From positions 2,167-8,910 of the forward strand of contig JALTYD010000248.1 in NCBI GenBank assembly GCA_027046525.1: a stretch of DNA of 6,744 bases, read 5' to 3'. The first letter of the stretch is position 1. Each line of letters opens with the position of its first letter. The notes beneath the pieces are model-generated. The model saw only the letters and a list, made by a program, of their open reading frames with translations, had not been told where the DNA came from and did not search any database. This document shows, piece by piece, positions 4,711-6,744 of this stretch. This stretch comes from Pyrodictiaceae archaeon (GTDB lineage: Archaea; Thermoproteota; Thermoprotei_A; Sulfolobales; Pyrodictiaceae). Made by a program: the position numbers and the translations under genes.

Positions 4711-5958
4711 CTAGTAGTACTCTACTACTCTCTCCATAAGCTTTCTGTAGACTAGTACTCCTGCTAGATATACAGCTATAGCTGCTACTACTGCTGGAAG
4801 AGCATATGTTAAAGCTTCGCCTGTAGAATAACCATGTACTATCATCTTACGTACAGCATCTATAGATCTAGATAGTGGGTAGTAGTCTGCAAACCACTTG
4901 ATATTCTCTGGGAGTATCTCTTTCGGTACAGCTAGTCCACCTACAAACATCACAGGGAAAGCTATTCCACTCACAAGTGCTGATGCTCCCTCAGGAGTCT
5001 TAGCGAGAGGTGCTATTAGGAGGCCTAGCCCTATAGTGAATAATGTACCAAAACCTACGAGTATTATTGATGCAATAATCGTTGTAGGTGAGAAGTACTT
5101 GTATTCAGCTCCTAGTACTGCCCAGCTATAAGGTATGACTACTAGTGCAGTAATAGCTACAGCTAGTAATCCACTAACTGTATCAGCTACTAGTAGATCA
5201 GTAGACCTCATAGGACTTGCTAGTAGAACTTTGAGTGTACCAGACCTCTTCCTCTCGTTGATAGATAGTGCTCCTACAAACATCCCAGCGAATAGAGCTT
5301 CTATACCAATCATCAAGATAGAGTATATTGCTCTTAGACCACCTTTCTCCAGCAATATATTTGGAGTAAGATCGATAGATCTTACTCTTATAGGCTCTTT
5401 TATAAACTCTAGGTATATTATAGCATACTTATATGTTAGGGGGTCTGTATAGTTTTTTACAAACTTCTCAGCATACTCTATAGAGATCGATCTATATCTA
5501 CTAGAGAATCCTTGTAGGAATCCGAGTACAATATTACCTGCAAATCCTCCCCAGGTAGACTGTGAGTAATATACTTCTACATATGCTGGTCTTAGAGATG
5601 AAAGATTTTCTGAGAATCCTTCCGGGATGACTAAGCCTACACTAAGCTCACCTTTCTCGATAAGCTCTACTAGCTCTTGTTCTGAAGAGACATTTACTAC
5701 TTTGAAATACTCTGATCCTACTAGTACATCTACTAGTATCTTTGTTGTCGAGTTTTCTACACCTTCTATACTCTTATTATCTAGTACTACTAGTCCTAGC
5801 TCTACAGTTGGTATATCTGGAGAACCCCATATTACTGAGACTATTGTTAGCCATATCAGTGGAAATAATACTATCCAGAATAGAGACTCTTTATACCTAG
5901 TAATACCTTTGAGGAATACATAGGATTCACTCAATATAGCCCAGAGCCTGCTAGGCAC
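4711..5958 (-). CDS. ABC-2 type transporter permease
   Basis: This 415-residue membrane protein is the channel subunit of an ABC exporter. One hydrophobic segment near residues 26-44 is followed by a roughly 160-residue extracytoplasmic region (45-205), and then by about five more segments (near 209-231, 255-276, 292-317, 326-345 and 385-404). The cytoplasmic motif NERKRSGTLKVLLASPM (233-249) is the classic ABC-2 coupling segment that docks on the ATPase, and the PLSRSIDAVRKM stretch (361-372) near the last helices is also typical. The large loop places it in the ABC2_membrane_3 layout, seen in exporters of drugs, lipids or glycans. It begins with GTG at 5958, overlapping the ATPase stop by 8 bases, with a GAGG site about 9 bases upstream, so the two are translationally coupled. 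The exported substrate cannot be told from this sequence. Confidence 0.92.
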   Translation of the reverse strand: MPSRLWAILSESYVFLKGITRYKESLFWIVLFPLIWLTIVSVIWGSPDIPTVELGLVVLDNKSIEGVENSTTKILVDVLVGSEYFKVVNVSSEQELVELIEKGELSVGLVIPEGFSENLSSLRPAYVEVYYSQSTWGGFAGNIVLGFLQGFSSRYRSISIEYAEKFVKNYTDPLTYKYAIIYLEFIKEPIRVRSIDLTPNILLEKGGLRAIYSILMIGIEALFAGMFVGALSINERKRSGTLKVLLASPMRSTDLLVADTVSGLLAVAITALVVIPYSWAVLGAEYKYFSPTTIIASIILVGFGTLFTIGLGLLIAPLAKTPEGASALVSGIAFPVMFVGGLAVPKEILPENIKWFADYYPLSRSIDAVRKMIVHGYSTGEALTYALPAVVAAIAVYLAGVLVYRKLMERVVEYY

Positions 5959-6744
5959 TCTTCTCTGCCTCTTCTAGAGTCTTACCAGTAACAGTATAGA
6001 ATACATCTTCAAGCCCTGGTTTTACAACTTCTATTCTACTTATATGTATCTTAGATTTAACGAAAGCTTCTACAATCCTAGGCAGTGCTTCTTCTGGATC
6101 AGCTGCATAGTAGACTGTCTTCTTCGCATCTTGTATAGCTATTTTTAGATCTTCAACTCTGGGAGGCTCTGATGCTTCATGGATAACTATTATCTTTGTA
6201 ATAGGAGCATATCTCTGTATAAGCTCTCTAGGCGAGCCTCTAGCTACTACTCGCCCTCTATGGAATATATATGTTGTATCTGAGTATCGCTCAGCCTCCT
6301 GCGGGATATGTGTAGAGAATAAAACAATTCTATCTCTAGCTTGTTCTGCTAGTAGGTTCCAGAAGTCGAGCCTAGCTCCTGGATCTAGCCCACTAGTAGG
6401 TTCATCGAGTACTAGTACTTCTGGATCTCCTATTAATGCTGCTGCAATAACTAGTTTTCTCCTCATACCACCGCTGAGAGATTGAACACTCCTCTTCTGT
6501 GCTTCTATTAGCCCTAGTTCTTCTAGTAGTTGTCTAGCTCTCTTCTTTGCATCAAATATACTCATTCCACGTATCAAGCCATACCATACAAGGTTATCTA
6601 TAGCACTAAGTTTTTCTCTGAAGGGTAGATCTTGCGAAGCATAGCCTATATAGGCTCTAGCTCTCCAACCACTAGGACTCCATACATCTACTCCACATAT
6701 TTCTACTCTACCTTCTGTAGGCCTAAGTGAGCCTACAATTATAG
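5951..6744 (-). CDS. ABC transporter ATP-binding protein, N-terminus outside window
   Basis: The frame stays open from TAG at 5951-5953 to the window edge, giving 263 residues of a protein of about 310-320. A TTG at 6577 is internal: the 55 codons before it encode conserved sequence, including VGSLRPTEGRVEICG, the part that normally follows Walker A. Visible motifs are the Q-loop (YIGYASQD, fragment residues 31-38), the ABC signature LSGGMRRK (89-96), Walker B with catalytic Glu (VLVLDEPTSGLDP, 109-121), and the H-loop histidine at 145 (FSTHIPQEA). The C-terminal extension (about 175-263) ends in LEDVFYTVTG, typical of ATPases that pair with ABC-2 permeases of the DrrA/CcmA type. The Walker A lysine lies beyond the window. 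It energises export through the permease encoded next to it; promoter and start are off the window. Confidence 0.93.
   Translation of the reverse strand, partial: IIVGSLRPTEGRVEICGVDVWSPSGWRARAYIGYASQDLPFREKLSAIDNLVWYGLIRGMSIFDAKKRARQLLEELGLIEAQKRSVQSLSGGMRRKLVIAAALIGDPEVLVLDEPTSGLDPGARLDFWNLLAEQARDRIVLFSTHIPQEAERYSDTTYIFHRGRVVARGSPRELIQRYAPITKIIVIHEASEPPRVEDLKIAIQDAKKTVYYAADPEEALPRIVEAFVKSKIHISRIEVVKPGLEDVFYTVTGKTLEEAEKSA

Noticed and set aside
5951..6577. Complete 208-residue ATPase starting from TTG at 6577
   Set aside because: The frame continues upstream with conserved ABC sequence (the Q-loop and the segment after Walker A), so the TTG is internal and the gene is cut by the window edge.

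Overview
The window looks like a piece of a crenarchaeal (Thermoproteota) chromosome, probably from a hyperthermophile of the Desulfurococcales type. This placement is an inference. It rests on archaeal gene content (archaeosine-pathway queD/queE, a diphthamide synthetase, an archaeal-style small phosphatase), heavy AGA/AGG arginine use, GTG and TTG starts, GGTG-type ribosome binding sites, a TTAATTAA-type TATA box, and very tight gene packing. By eye the G+C content is near 40%. The tetramer CTAG is strikingly common and seven of ten stop codons are TAG. The exact genus cannot be read from the sequence.

Region 1 (1-2753, + strand) is one tightly packed operon of five genes: the 3' end of a YeeE/YedE-type sulfur (or selenium) compound transporter, a TusA/SirA/YedF-type sulfur carrier, a 474-residue SelD-related (selenophosphate synthetase-like) protein, a small acylphosphatase, and a dual-specificity/tyrosine-phosphatase-fold protein with altered catalytic residues. 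Genes 1 and 2 overlap by 8 bases, and the other junctions are 3-13 bases. This is the most interesting part of the window. It reads as uptake of a chalcogen compound, carriage on a cysteine, and ATP-driven activation, followed by two phosphate-handling proteins. The SelD-like protein keeps the catalytic Cys-x-x-Lys but has an N-terminal half about 100 residues too long, which seems to contain a second AIRS-N-like unit.

Region 2 (2771-3779, - strand) holds queD and queE, consecutive enzymes on the route to preQ0 and, in archaea, to archaeosine in tRNA. They overlap by about 47 bases. Region 3 (3780-3864) is a compact divergent promoter with a palindromic TTAATTAA that could serve both directions, flanked by a 14-base palindrome. 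Region 4 (3865-4602, + strand) is dph6, the diphthine-ammonia ligase acting on elongation factor 2. Region 5 (4603-4710) is a convergent spacer with no recognisable gene. Region 6 (4711-6744, - strand) is an ABC-2 type exporter: a permease and, upstream of it with an 8-base overlap, an ATPase whose N-terminus including Walker A lies beyond the window.

The genes fall into independent modules: chalcogen handling, tRNA and EF2 modification, and membrane export. Only the first is a clear candidate for an undescribed pathway.
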